From contig FNAW01000002.1 of assembly GCA_900102115.1 (NCBI GenBank), positions 310,001-374,000 on the forward strand: a DNA stretch of 64,000 bases, written 5' to 3'. Under the pieces are notes generated by a model that searched no databases, was not told where the DNA came from, and saw only the letters and a list, made by a program, of their open reading frames with translations. Shown one piece after another: positions 1-8,903 of the stretch; positions within the stretch are counted from its first letter, which is position 1; the number at the start of each line of letters is the position of its first letter. A program made the position numbers and the translations under genes. The stretch comes from Blastococcus fimeti. Its GTDB lineage: Bacteria; Actinomycetota; Actinomycetes; Mycobacteriales; Geodermatophilaceae.

Positions 1-1143
1 ATGCCGTCGGTGCACGCCGAGCGGGCGGCGGGGCGGCTGGATGGCTACCGGGCGCGGATCTTCGCCGACGTGCTGGGCACCGCCTCCGACCAGGTGATCG
101 CTGTCGTCGTGCCGGAGATCCTGCCGGCTGCGGCGGGCTGGTCGGCGGGGAAGCTGCGCAAGCGGCTGATCGCCGCCGCGGTCGCCGCCGATCAGGAGTT
201 CGCCGAGCGGCGCCGGATCGAGGCCGAGCGCCGCGCCGCGGTGCGGCTGTACCCGACCGCGGATGGGATGTCGGCGCTCACGACCGAGGCACCGGCGGCG
301 GTGGCGGCGGCGATGTGGTCGGTCATCGACCAGGCCGCCCAGCTCGCCAGGACCGCGGGCGACGACCGGCCCATCGGCGTGCTGCGCGCCGAGGCCCACG
401 CCGCGCGCTTGCTCGGCACACAGGATGGCAGCCCAGCCATGACCGGGCACCTCACGATCACCGCGCCACTGTCCGGGCTACACGCGCCCGGTCACGAGGC
501 GACGAATCCAGGTGCCAGCGCGCCGCAGGCCTGCCCCGAAGACTCCGTGCCGACGGTGGCCGGAACTCCGATCACGTCGGCGCACCTCCGCAAACTCCTC
601 GCGCAGCTGAACGCGCTCGGCGTGCAGGCACCCGCCGGCGGCAGCCTCGCGCTGGCCCTCACCGACGACGACGGCGCCCTGCTGGCCACGGTCACGCCCG
701 CCGAGCTGGCCCGCCTCGCCGCCCGCGGCTGCACCCATCACGGCCGCGAGGCTGACTGCGACTGCCCGGTCCTCGGCCCACCACCCGAGGTCCCCGGCTA
801 CAGCCACACCGCCGCCCAGGAACGCTTCCTCCGACTGCGCGACCGCACCTGCCGCCACCCCGGCTGCGGCCAACCCGCCGGCCGCACCGACGCCGACCAC
901 GTCGTGCCCTACGACTGCGGCGGCAGAACCAGCTGCGACAACCTCTGCTGCCTGTGCCGCAGCCACCACCGCCTCAAGACCTTCGCCCGCGGCTGGCGCT
1001 TCCAGATGGACGCCGACGGCACCCTGCGGGTGACCACCCCGTCGGGCATCACGAGGAGCACCCGACCACCCGGCCTCCACGAGCAACGCGCACTCCCGCC
1101 GCCGAGGCACAGCCCGGTCGACGAGAGCCCGCCACCGTTCTGA
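1..1143 (+). CDS. HNH endonuclease-domain protein of the DUF222/13E12 family (5' end probably outside window)
   Basis: The C-terminal part carries a zinc-bound HNH nuclease fold: CRHPGCG begins near residue 284, followed by DADHVVPY and CRSHHRLK with paired cysteines and the catalytic-type histidines. The N-terminal two thirds is the alanine/arginine-rich DUF222 helical region typical of 13E12 repeat proteins, which are abundant, multicopy and poorly understood in Actinobacteria. The frame is open from base 1, and family members usually have about 100 more N-terminal residues, so the true start is likely upstream. The tail after the HNH is proline-rich and low complexity. Its biological role is unknown; nuclease activity is inferred from the motif. 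Confidence 0.85.
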   Translation: MPSVHAERAAGRLDGYRARIFADVLGTASDQVIAVVVPEILPAAAGWSAGKLRKRLIAAAVAADQEFAERRRIEAERRAAVRLYPTADGMSALTTEAPAAVAAAMWSVIDQAAQLARTAGDDRPIGVLRAEAHAARLLGTQDGSPAMTGHLTITAPLSGLHAPGHEATNPGASAPQACPEDSVPTVAGTPITSAHLRKLLAQLNALGVQAPAGGSLALALTDDDGALLATVTPAELARLAARGCTHHGREADCDCPVLGPPPEVPGYSHTAAQERFLRLRDRTCRHPGCGQPAGRTDADHVVPYDCGGRTSCDNLCCLCRSHHRLKTFARGWRFQMDADGTLRVTTPSGITRSTRPPGLHEQRALPPPRHSPVDESPPPF

Positions 1144-1176
1144 CCGGTGTCCGGGAATCCGAGCAGTGCCCGGGGA

Positions 1177-1575
1177 TCAGCGGGGCGCGTCCAGGAGCTC
1201 GGTCATCGCCGTGAGGCCGAAGAACTGGGCCGTCATGCGGGCGGTCATCTCGCCCAGGTCGGGGTCGGCACCGGCGGCCAGCAGGTGCCGCACGGCATCC
1301 GTCGCCTGCTTGAACACCGCCGCGGCCAGGGCTGTCTGCCCCTTGTCGTTCTGTCGGGCGTGGTCGGCGCCGCGCTCGAGCAGCGCCGCGACCGTGTCGC
1401 CGTGGGAGTAGTAGGCGGCCAGCAGCAGGAGCGTGTCCCCCGCGGTGTTCGTCAGGTCGACCGGAACACCGGCGTCGACGAAGGCGGCCAGCTCCTCGGT
1501 GGACCCCTGACGGGCCAGGTCGAACAGGTGACCGGCCGGAACGGTGCCGGTGGACGGGCTGCCTCCGCTGCTCAT
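1177..1575 (-). CDS. Ankyrin-repeat protein, copy 2
   Basis: This 132-residue protein is made of about three ankyrin repeats, with typical pieces such as GDTLLLLAAYY, KGQTALAAAVFKQ and HLLAAGADPDLG. The reading frame stays open far upstream, but the ATG at 1575 matches the homologous start region of the neighbouring gene and the upstream extension is not protein-like. It is a clear duplicate of the next gene upstream, which lies 50 bases away on the same strand. Small bacterial ankyrin proteins bind protein partners; no partner can be named here. No signal peptide or membrane segment is visible. Confidence 0.85.
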   Translation of the reverse strand: MSSGGSPSTGTVPAGHLFDLARQGSTEELAAFVDAGVPVDLTNTAGDTLLLLAAYYSHGDTVAALLERGADHARQNDKGQTALAAAVFKQATDAVRHLLAAGADPDLGEMTARMTAQFFGLTAMTELLDAPR

Positions 1576-1625
1576 GGCACGCACCCTAGGAGGGGCCGGC
1601 GCGGCCGCGGTAGTGCGGGCTCGGG

Positions 1626-2021
1626 TCAGCGAGCGGCGTCGAGCAGCTCCAGCATCGCCGTGAGTCCGAAGAACTGCGCCGTCGTCCGGGCGCTCTGGCC
1701 ACCCAGGTCCGGATCCGCCCCGGCAGCCAGCAGGTGCCCGACGGCCTCGGCGGACTGCTTGAAGGCGGCCGCACCCAGCGCCGTCTGCCCCTTGTCGTTC
1801 ACCCTGGCGTGGTCCGCACCCCGGGCCAGCAGGGCCGCCACCGTGTCGGCCTGGCCGTAGTAGGCGGCCAGCAGCAGCAGGGTGTCGCCCTTGTCGTTGG
1901 TGAGGTTCACCGGCACGCCGGCGTCCACGAAGGCCACCAGCTCGTCGGTGTGACCGAACCGCGCCAGGTCGAACACCCGCCCGGCCAGCTCGATGACCTC
2001 GGGGTCGATGGGTCCGCTCAC
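1626..2021 (-). CDS. Ankyrin-repeat protein, copy 1
   Basis: This 131-residue ankyrin-repeat protein contains FDLARFGHTDELVAFVDAG, KGDTLLLLAAYYG and AAGADPDLGG, giving about three to four repeats. It is collinear with the adjacent downstream copy over its full length, with conserved ends (TAQFFGLTAM, LLDA). Copy 1 has the shorter N-terminus. The two genes are 50 bases apart on one strand and are probably cotranscribed. Function is unknown beyond protein binding. Confidence 0.87.
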   Translation of the reverse strand: MSGPIDPEVIELAGRVFDLARFGHTDELVAFVDAGVPVNLTNDKGDTLLLLAAYYGQADTVAALLARGADHARVNDKGQTALGAAAFKQSAEAVGHLLAAGADPDLGGQSARTTAQFFGLTAMLELLDAAR

Positions 2022-2048
2022 TCCCCCAGCCTAGGAGGGAGCGGCGAC

Positions 2049-2084
2049 GGGGGCGCGGCACCGGACCTCCGGCACCGCGCCCCC
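2049..2084 (-). terminator. GC-rich hairpin after the SDR gene
   Basis: GGGGGCGCGG (2049-2058) pairs perfectly with CCGCGCCCCC (2075-2084), with an inner CCGGA/TCCGG stem. It lies just past the stop of the SDR gene at 2090 and before the ankyrin genes. There is no U-tract, as is usual in high-GC Actinobacteria. Confidence 0.6.
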
Positions 2085-2089
2085 ACCGG

Positions 2090-3010
2090 TCACTCCGCGA
2101 CGGACGGGCGCACGCCGCGCTGGTCGGCGTTCGGCGCCGCCTTCGCCACGAGGCCGGGCAGGACGTCGTCGAGCTCCTCGACCGTCCAGCGCTGCCCCTT
2201 GTCGACGCCGGGACCGGCCTGCCACCCCTCGGCCACGCTGATCATCCCGCCGCGGACGTTGAACACCCGTCCGGTGACCTCGCGGGCCGCCGGTCCGGCC
2301 AGCCACACCACCAGCGGCGCGATGTTGTCCGCCGCGGACGGGTCGAACGCGTCGGGATCGGGCTTCTCCCGGTCGGGGCGCAGGTTCTCCGTCATCCGGG
2401 TCAGGGCCGCCGGCGCCACCGCGTTGACCGTGACGCCGTACCGGCCCAGCTCCATCGCGGTGATCACGGTCATCGCCGCGATCCCGGCCTTGGCCGCCCC
2501 GTAGTTGGACTGACCCGCGTTGCCGTAGATGCCCGACGACGAGGTCGTGTTGATGACGCGCGCATCCACCGGGCGCCCGGCCTTGTGCTCCTCGCGCCAG
2601 TACGCCGCCGCATGGCGCATCGGGGCGAAGGTGCCCTTGAGGTGGACCTGGATCACCGAGTCCCACTCCTGCTCGGACATGTTCACCAGCATCCGGTCGC
2701 GCAGGATGCCGGCGTTGTTGACCAGCACGTCCAGGCGCCCGAAGTGCTCGATCGTCGACCGCACGAGCCGCTCGGCGGCGGCGAAGTCGGAGACGTCGTC
2801 CCCGTTCGCGATCGCCTGCCCGCCCAGGGCCCGGATCTCGTCGACCACCTCTCCCGCCGGCCCGGTCGACCCACCGGTGCCGTCCACGTCGGCGCCCAGG
2901 TCGTTGACCACGACGGCGTAACCGTGCCGCGCGAACTCCAGGGCATGCCCGCGCCCGATGCCGCGAGCGGCCCCCGTCACGATGACCACGCGTTGCTCGT
3001 CCGACTGCAT
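2090..3010 (-). CDS. SDR-family oxidoreductase, 3-hydroxyacyl-CoA dehydrogenase type
   Basis: This 306-residue short-chain dehydrogenase has the NAD(P)-binding TGAARGIGRGHA near residue 12, NNAG, and the catalytic Ser with YGAAK. The VNDLGADVDGTG signature after the second strand is found in actinobacterial enzymes related to the dehydrogenase domain of multifunctional beta-oxidation protein, so the likely reaction is oxidation of 3-hydroxyacyl-CoA (inference). An AAGGAGG ribosome site sits 7 bases before the ATG. It is divergent from the MFS exporter gene and close to acyl-CoA synthetase and dehydrogenase genes, which supports a lipid or sterol role. Confidence 0.88.
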   Translation of the reverse strand: MQSDEQRVVIVTGAARGIGRGHALEFARHGYAVVVNDLGADVDGTGGSTGPAGEVVDEIRALGGQAIANGDDVSDFAAAERLVRSTIEHFGRLDVLVNNAGILRDRMLVNMSEQEWDSVIQVHLKGTFAPMRHAAAYWREEHKAGRPVDARVINTTSSSGIYGNAGQSNYGAAKAGIAAMTVITAMELGRYGVTVNAVAPAALTRMTENLRPDREKPDPDAFDPSAADNIAPLVVWLAGPAAREVTGRVFNVRGGMISVAEGWQAGPGVDKGQRWTVEELDDVLPGLVAKAAPNADQRGVRPSVAE

Positions 3011-3114
3011 CAGGCAGCCTCCTTCTCCTCGGTGGTCCTAGAATCCTGTTCCGAGATTGCCGGCGTCAACCGGCCGGCCGCCGCAGGCTGCCGTTCGACC
3101 TCTCGAGGGGATCC

Positions 3115-4680
3115 ATGGCCACCGACGCGCGGACCACCAGCAGCGAGGCGGCCGGCCCGCCTCCTGCGGCACCCGAGGAGGCCGGCGCCGTCGAGGCGCC
3201 CGACGAACGCGCGGTCATGAAGGAGGCCTGGCTGACGCTCTCCGTCGTCAGCCTCGCCAGCATCTTCTCCGGCATGTCCGGCAGCGCCCTCAACGTGGCC
3301 CTGCCCACCGTCGTGCGGCACTTCGACGCCAGCGCCACCGCCGCCAGCTGGATGCTGCTGGCGTTCATGCTCGCCAACACCGTCCTGATGATCTTCTTCG
3401 GGCGGCTGGCCGACATGTTCGGCCGCCGCTCGATGTACCTCATGGGGCTGACGACCTTCACCCTGGCCAGCTTCCTGTGCGGCCTGGCCCCCAACGCCTG
3501 GACCGTGGTGGCACTGCGCGTCCTCCAGGCGGCCGGTGCGGCGATGCTGCTGACCAACAGCGCCGCTCTCGTCACCGCCGCCTTCCCGCGCGCACGGCTG
3601 GGCCAGGGCATGGGCATCTACCTCGCCTCGTTCTCCGTCGCCCAGCTGCTCGGCCCCACCGTCGGTGGCGTGCTCGCCGAGCACGCCGGCTGGCGCTGGG
3701 TGTTCTGGTTCAACGTGCCCGTCGGGCTCATCTGCCTGGCGTGGGGCGCCTGGGCCCTCCCCCGGGTCGCGCGCACCGGCCAGCGCCAGGGCATCGACAT
3801 CCCCGGCAACCTGCTCGTGCTCGTGTCGCTGGGCAGCGGCCTGGCGGCGCTCTCGCAGGCGACCACGCTGGGCTGGACCAGCTGGGTGGTCATCGGCGGG
3901 CTGGTCGTCTTCATCCTGGGCATGCCGACGTTCGTGCTCTTCGAGCGCCGGGTGACGCATCCGCTGGTCGACATGACGCTCTTCCGCGACCGGCCCTTCG
4001 CCCTCGGGCTGCTCGCCTCGTTCCTCAACTCGACGTCGCAGGCGGGCGTGCTGCTGCTCTTCTCGCTGTACTTCCAGGCGGTGCAGGGCGTGGACCCGCT
4101 CGACGCCGGCCTGCGCGTACTGCCGCTGGCGGTGGCGACGCTGATCTTCTCGTCGTCCTCGGGGCTGTTCCAGCGCCGCATCCCGCCACGCGCCCTGGCT
4201 GTGGTGGGCAACCTCTGCACGGGTTCCGGGCTGATCGTGCTGGCCTGGTCGGTGGCCACGGACGCCGGCTACGTCGCCATCGCCGCGGGCCTCGTGCTCG
4301 CCGGCGCCGGGTCGGGGCTCTTCATGCCGTCGAACACCACGGCGCTCATGGGCGACATGCCCCACGAGCGCCTGGGCATCGCCAACGCGATGCGGCTGAT
4401 GCTGCAGCAGAGCGGGTTCGTGGTCGGCACCGCCGTCGTGCTCTCCGTGCTCACCGCCCCGCTGGCGCCCGAGCTGCGGCAGTACGCGTTCGCCGGCACG
4501 TTGTCCGACGTCTCGGCCGACGGCCTGGCGGACCTCCTGACCGGCTACCGGTGGACGCTGCTCACCATGCTCGCGCTCAACGCGGCGACCGTGCTGACCT
4601 CGGTGGCCGCGCTGCGCGCGACCACCCGGCGGGTCCGCGAGGTGGTCAGTCCTCCCGCGGGTCCGACAGCCGACCGATGA
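3115..4680 (+). CDS. MFS drug/solute exporter, DHA2 (14-helix, EmrB/QacA-like)
   Basis: This 521-residue integral membrane protein has a hydrophilic N-terminus of about 38 residues and then roughly 14 hydrophobic helices. The loop 2-3 motif GRLADMFGRRSMYL starts at residue 95, and the helix-5 motif appears as LGPTVGGVLAEHAGWRWVF, as in proton-coupled antiporters of the DHA2 group. The 3' end overlaps the convergent TetR gene by 35 bases; such pairs commonly have the repressor controlling the pump. Substrate is unknown. Confidence 0.9.
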   Translation: MATDARTTSSEAAGPPPAAPEEAGAVEAPDERAVMKEAWLTLSVVSLASIFSGMSGSALNVALPTVVRHFDASATAASWMLLAFMLANTVLMIFFGRLADMFGRRSMYLMGLTTFTLASFLCGLAPNAWTVVALRVLQAAGAAMLLTNSAALVTAAFPRARLGQGMGIYLASFSVAQLLGPTVGGVLAEHAGWRWVFWFNVPVGLICLAWGAWALPRVARTGQRQGIDIPGNLLVLVSLGSGLAALSQATTLGWTSWVVIGGLVVFILGMPTFVLFERRVTHPLVDMTLFRDRPFALGLLASFLNSTSQAGVLLLFSLYFQAVQGVDPLDAGLRVLPLAVATLIFSSSSGLFQRRIPPRALAVVGNLCTGSGLIVLAWSVATDAGYVAIAAGLVLAGAGSGLFMPSNTTALMGDMPHERLGIANAMRLMLQQSGFVVGTAVVLSVLTAPLAPELRQYAFAGTLSDVSADGLADLLTGYRWTLLTMLALNAATVLTSVAALRATTRRVREVVSPPAGPTADR

Positions 4681-5263
4681 TCGACAGGGCGCTCTCGGTG
4701 ACGACGGCGGCCTGCTCCTCGGTCTCGCAGCCGATGATCTGACGGCCTGCCTCGCCCATCGCCGCGGTGAGGATGGAGACCAGCAGCCGGTCCGCCGGCC
4801 CGGTGCCGACGGCGAGCAGCACGGCGTTCTGCCGGACCCAGTCGTTGCGCCGGCGGCTGCGGACGAGGAAGAACCCGGGCGGGCCGTCCCCGTCGAGGAA
4901 CAGCCGCGCCAGCGCCCGCCGGGACCACGTCGTCTCCAGGTAGGCCCGTGCGCCGACGAGGAACAGCTCCGCCGGCGACGTGGTGCCGGCGCGCCGCGCG
5001 AGCGCGACCGCGGTGGCGGCCTGCTCCTCGTACGCGGCCTGGTGGTCCTCCCACACGGCCAGGAACAGCTCGGACTTGCCGCCGTAGTGGTGGTAGAGGC
5101 TGCCCACGCTCAGCCCGGCGCGCTCGACGACGTCGGCCACGCTGCACTCGGCGAAGCCCTTCTGGGCGAAGACCTCGCCCGCGGCGGCGATGAGCGTTCG
5201 GCGCGTGTCGGCGGTCCGGCTCCACTGCCAGGCGCTGCCCTGCGACTGCCCGCTCGTCCGCAC
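4646..5263 (-). CDS. TetR-family transcriptional regulator
   Basis: This 205-residue protein has an N-terminal helix-turn-helix (TRRTLIAAAGEVFAQKGF through LSVGSLYHHYGGKSELF, residues about 18-64) and a divergent ligand-binding domain. It is convergent with the MFS gene, overlapping it by 35 bases, and divergent from the MarR-ligase gene. It could control either neighbour. Ligand is unknown. Confidence 0.9.
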   Translation of the reverse strand: MRTSGQSQGSAWQWSRTADTRRTLIAAAGEVFAQKGFAECSVADVVERAGLSVGSLYHHYGGKSELFLAVWEDHQAAYEEQAATAVALARRAGTTSPAELFLVGARAYLETTWSRRALARLFLDGDGPPGFFLVRSRRRNDWVRQNAVLLAVGTGPADRLLVSILTAAMGEAGRQIIGCETEEQAAVVTESALSIIGRLSDPRED

Positions 5264-5414
5264 CGGCCCACACCCCTCGACCCGACGACTCGCGACGCCG
5301 GAACCCTACTGGCGAACAGTGGCCTGCGTCACCTCTCGGTCACGCCACGTCCACACCGGAGTGCGCCGAGCCTCTTGCAAAAGAACTTCGAACCCTGAAT
5401 GGTTAGCGGCTGTG

Positions 5415-7556
5415 ATGGAAGCCACGCCCACCGGAGCGCGGACGGTCGCCCGCCTCGCCCGGTTCGTGGAGGTGGCCCTCGCCGACTGCGACCTGAGCCT
5501 GCCGCAGTACCGGCTGCTGAGCCTCCTCTCCGAGGGGTCCGTGAACGCCTCCACGCTGGCCCGCCGGCTGGTCGTGAGCCGTCCCAGCGTCACCGCGCTC
5601 GTCGACGGCCTGGTCGCCCGGGGCCTGGTCGAGCGCGGCACCGACCCGGCCGACCGCCGGCACGTCACCCATGTCGTCACCGAGCGCGGCCAGGCCGTGC
5701 TCGATTCCGCCGACCGCACCGCCGCGGCCCGGCTGCAGGAGCTGTCCGCCCACCTCGCCCCCGACGACGTCCCCGCCGCGCGCGCGGGGTTCGGCGCGTG
5801 GGGGCGTGCCCTCGACTCCTACCGCGAGACCGCAACGCGCGCCCGTCACTGGCCAACGAAGTCCACGACAGGAGACAGCATGCCGCCCACCACGTCCTCG
5901 GACACCGCAGCTCGGGACACCGCAGCTCGGGACACTGCAGCTCAGGACACCGCAGCGCCGCCCGCCGGCCAGCCCGACGCCGCCGCGCTGGCCGCCCAGG
6001 CCGCCGCCACCGGCATGCTGAGCGCCTTCTGGGCCTCGGTCCAGCCCGACGCGCGCGCCGTCTTCTCCGCCCAGGGTGACCGGACCTTCGCCGAGCTCAA
6101 CGCCCGCACCAACCAGCTGGCCCGCGCCCTCCGGGCCCGCGGCCTGCAGGCCGGCGACTCGATCGCCCTCATCAGCTCCAACCGGCCCGAGTTCATCGAG
6201 ACCCTCTACGCCGCGCAGCGCACCGGGCTCCGGCTCACGCCGGTCAACTGGCACCTCACCGCCGACGAGATCAACTACATCCTGCGCGACTGCGGAGCCC
6301 GCGCCGTCGTCGTCGACGGCCGCTTCACCGACACCGTGGGCGAGGCAGTGGACGGCGTCGACGCCCGTGCGCTGCTCGTCGTCGACGGCACGCACGACCG
6401 CTTCGAGGACTACGAGCAGGCCCTGGCCGCCGAGTCCGGCGAGAACATCGCGGACCCGGTCCTCGGCACCACGATGGCCTACACCTCGGGCACCACCGGC
6501 CGCCCCAAGGGCGTGCACCGCCCGCCGGCGCCGCCCAGCGGGGCCGGCGCCTCCGAGCTGGCCACGCTCGTCGCCGAGGCCTCCGCCTACGTGCCCGGGC
6601 AGGACCTGAACCTGGTGACCGGCCCGCTGTACCACTCGGCACCGCTGCTCTTCTCGCTCAGCATGCCGCTGTCCCGGGGCGCCGGAGTCGTGCTCATGGA
6701 CAAGTGGGACGCCGAGGAGACCCTGCGGCTCGTCGAGCGGCACCGGATCACCCACACCCACCTGGTGCCCACGATGTTCCACCGGATGATCTCGCTGCCC
6801 CAGGAGGTCAAGGACCGGTACGACCTGAGCAGCCTGCGCAACATCTGGCACGGCGCCGCGCCCTGCCCGGTGCCGGTCAAGCAGGCACTCATGGACTGGC
6901 TCGGCCCCATCGCGTGGGAGTACTACGCGGCGACCGAGGGCTTCGGTTCCGTGGTCGGTCCCGAGGAGTGGCTGGCGCGGCCCGGCACCGTCGGGCACCC
7001 GACCCCGGGGCACATCCGGATCCTCGACGACGCGCGCGAGGACCTCCCCGCCGGCGTGCCGGGCACCATCTACCTGCGGGCACCCGACACCGGCCGGTTC
7101 GTGTACCTGGGCGACGAGGACAAGACCTCGTCCTCCTACCTCGGGGACTACTACACCCTCGGCGACGTCGGCTACCTCGACGAGGAGGGCTGGCTGTTCC
7201 TCACCGACCGCAGCGTCGACCTGATCATCTCCGGCGGGGTGAACGTGTACCCGGCCGAGGTCGAGGCGGTGCTGATCACCCACCCCTCGGTCGGCGACGT
7301 CGGCGTCATCGGCGTGCCCGACCCGGAGTGGGGCGAGTCGGTGAAGGCCGTGGTCGAGCTGCAGCCCGGGTACGAGGCCTCCCCGACGCTCGCCGAGGAG
7401 CTGCAGACCTGGGCCCGCGAGCGGCTGGCGCACTTCAAGTGCCCGCGCACGGTCGACTTCGTCGAGGAACTGCCGCGGACGCCGTCCGGCAAGTTGTCCA
7501 AGCGCGTCCTGCGGGAGAACTTCCGCCAGCAGGTCGCCGCCGGCACGGACGCCTGA
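5415..7556 (+). CDS. MarR regulator domain fused in frame to an AMP-forming acyl-CoA synthetase
   Basis: Residues 1-150 are a MarR winged helix: LSLPQYRLLSLLSEG, the recognition helix VSRPSVTALVDGLVARGLVER, and the wing TDPADRRHVTHVVTERG. There is no stop codon after it. The frame runs through a linker with three near-identical ARDTA-type repeats into a complete class-I adenylate-forming enzyme with YTSGTTGRPKG (ATP loop), YYAATEG, LGDVGYLDEEGWLFLTDR and the catalytic-lysine region RTPSGKLSKR. The ligase would activate a fatty or other carboxylic acid as acyl-CoA. An internal AGGAG and ATG at 5880 could also give a free 558-residue ligase. The start at 5415 is chosen because homology begins there; GTG at 5412 is possible. 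Acyl-CoA dehydrogenase genes follow directly. Confidence 0.82.
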   Translation: MEATPTGARTVARLARFVEVALADCDLSLPQYRLLSLLSEGSVNASTLARRLVVSRPSVTALVDGLVARGLVERGTDPADRRHVTHVVTERGQAVLDSADRTAAARLQELSAHLAPDDVPAARAGFGAWGRALDSYRETATRARHWPTKSTTGDSMPPTTSSDTAARDTAARDTAAQDTAAPPAGQPDAAALAAQAAATGMLSAFWASVQPDARAVFSAQGDRTFAELNARTNQLARALRARGLQAGDSIALISSNRPEFIETLYAAQRTGLRLTPVNWHLTADEINYILRDCGARAVVVDGRFTDTVGEAVDGVDARALLVVDGTHDRFEDYEQALAAESGENIADPVLGTTMAYTSGTTGRPKGVHRPPAPPSGAGASELATLVAEASAYVPGQDLNLVTGPLYHSAPLLFSLSMPLSRGAGVVLMDKWDAEETLRLVERHRITHTHLVPTMFHRMISLPQEVKDRYDLSSLRNIWHGAAPCPVPVKQALMDWLGPIAWEYYAATEGFGSVVGPEEWLARPGTVGHPTPGHIRILDDAREDLPAGVPGTIYLRAPDTGRFVYLGDEDKTSSSYLGDYYTLGDVGYLDEEGWLFLTDRSVDLIISGGVNVYPAEVEAVLITHPSVGDVGVIGVPDPEWGESVKAVVELQPGYEASPTLAEELQTWARERLAHFKCPRTVDFVEELPRTPSGKLSKRVLRENFRQQVAAGTDA
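5870..5882 (+). promoter_or_regulatory. Internal ribosome binding site and start for the ligase half
   Basis: AGGAG at 5870-5874 lies 5 bases before an in-frame ATG at 5880, which is residue 156 of the fused frame. It is stronger than anything seen before the MarR start, so the ligase may be made both as a fusion and as a free protein. Confidence 0.6.
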
Positions 7557-7567
7557 GAGGACCTCCC

Positions 7568-8830
7568 ATGCCTCTGACCGTCCGCCCGATCCCGACGCTC
7601 GACGAGCGCATCAACGACATCCGGATGCGCACGGCCGAGATCGTCAACGACGACATCCTCCCCAACGAGCGCGCGCTCTGGCGCTCCGCCCGCGGCGGCT
7701 CCGTGGAGACCGAGCCGGCCGTCGTCGAGGCCAAGGAGCTCCGCGAGCAGATCAAGCAGAAGGTGCGGAAGGCGGGCCTCTGGGCGCCGCACCTGCCGCC
7801 GGAGTACGGCGGCATGGGGCTGGACTTCCTCGCCCACGCGTACATGAACGAGGTGCTCGCCTACGCCACCGGCGCCGCTGCCCTGTTCGGCGTCGTCGCG
7901 CCCAACTCGGGAAACCAGAAGATTCTGCTCAAGTACGGCACCGAGGAGCAGAAGGAGCAGTGGCTCCGCCCGCTCGTCGAGGGCGAGATGGAGTCCGGCT
8001 TCTCGATGACCGAGCCGGAGAACCCCGGCTCGGACCCGCGCTCGCTCACCACGACCGCGGTGCGGGACGGCGACGACCTGGTGCTCAACGGGCACAAGTG
8101 GTTCACCTCCAACGGCATCGCCGCGGACTTCTTCATCGTCATGACCCGCGTCGTGGACGCCGACCACGACCCCGCGACCGGCCGGGGCCAGATGGCCCAG
8201 CTCATCGTGCCGACCGACACCCCCGGGGTGAACATCGTCCGCGGGGTCGGCATCTGGGGCCGACCGACGTCGGACCACGTCGAGGTCCGCTACGAGAACG
8301 TGCGCGTGCCGGCGAAGAACCTGCTGGGCGCCGTCGGCCAGGGCCACCAGGCCGCCCAGGACCGGCTCGGCGCCGGCCGCGTCTTCCACTGCATGAACTC
8401 GATCGGGCAGATGTGGCGCGCCTTCGACCTCATGGTCGAGCGGGCCACCACCCGCACGGTCCACGGCGGGCCGCTCCAGGACAAGCAGTTCGTCCAGGGC
8501 TTCATCGCCGACAGCTACATGGACATCAGCGCCGCCCGCCTGATGACCATCCAGGCCGCCGAGCGCGTCGCCCGGAACGACCGGGGCGCCCGCACCGACA
8601 TCTCGTCGATCAAGGTGTTCGTGCCCGCGGCCTACTCCCGGGTCGTCGACCGGGCCATCCAGGTGTGGGGAGCGGCCGGGGTCTCCAGCGACCTGCCGCT
8701 GTCCAGCATGTACCTCGGCGCGCGCACCCTGCGTCTCGCCGACGGACCGGACGAGGTGCACAAGGTGCTGATCGCCAAGCACGTCCTCGACCGGTACGCC
8801 ACCGAGGGCGGTTGGGACTTCGGCAACTGA
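7568..8830 (+). CDS. Acyl-CoA dehydrogenase (large, ACAD10/11-like)
   Basis: This 420-residue flavoprotein of the acyl-CoA dehydrogenase superfamily has an N-terminal helical domain (APHLPPEYGGMGLDF), a middle beta domain (FSMTEPENPGSDPRSL, HKWFTSNG) and a C-terminal helical domain ending LRLADGPDEVHKV. It would use FAD to form the 2,3-enoyl-CoA. Start ATG 7568 follows an AGAGGA site, 11 bases after the ligase stop, so the two are cotranscribed. A second, shorter dehydrogenase follows 73 bases later; the pair might form a heterotetramer, as some actinobacterial FadE pairs do (inference). Confidence 0.9.
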   Translation: MPLTVRPIPTLDERINDIRMRTAEIVNDDILPNERALWRSARGGSVETEPAVVEAKELREQIKQKVRKAGLWAPHLPPEYGGMGLDFLAHAYMNEVLAYATGAAALFGVVAPNSGNQKILLKYGTEEQKEQWLRPLVEGEMESGFSMTEPENPGSDPRSLTTTAVRDGDDLVLNGHKWFTSNGIAADFFIVMTRVVDADHDPATGRGQMAQLIVPTDTPGVNIVRGVGIWGRPTSDHVEVRYENVRVPAKNLLGAVGQGHQAAQDRLGAGRVFHCMNSIGQMWRAFDLMVERATTRTVHGGPLQDKQFVQGFIADSYMDISAARLMTIQAAERVARNDRGARTDISSIKVFVPAAYSRVVDRAIQVWGAAGVSSDLPLSSMYLGARTLRLADGPDEVHKVLIAKHVLDRYATEGGWDFGN

Positions 8831-8903
8831 CGCCCCGCACGACGGCGCACCCCACCGTGCGCAGATCTTGTCCAACCCGCACCACTTCTGAGAGGTTCAC
8901 CCC

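Noticed and set aside
1576..2061. N-terminal extension of the second ankyrin protein through the first ankyrin gene
   Set aside because: The extension is in another frame of the real ankyrin gene and has no family sequence; each gene has its own ATG.
3030..3060. KstR-like motif TAGAATCCTGTTCCGA between the SDR and MFS genes
   Set aside because: The half-sites are spaced differently from the known TAGAAC-N2-GTTCTA box and only one arm is good, so I do not call it.
5877..5990. Tandem repeat in the MarR-ligase linker as a CRISPR or mobile repeat
   Set aside because: It is three short 18-base units in a coding linker, without spacers.
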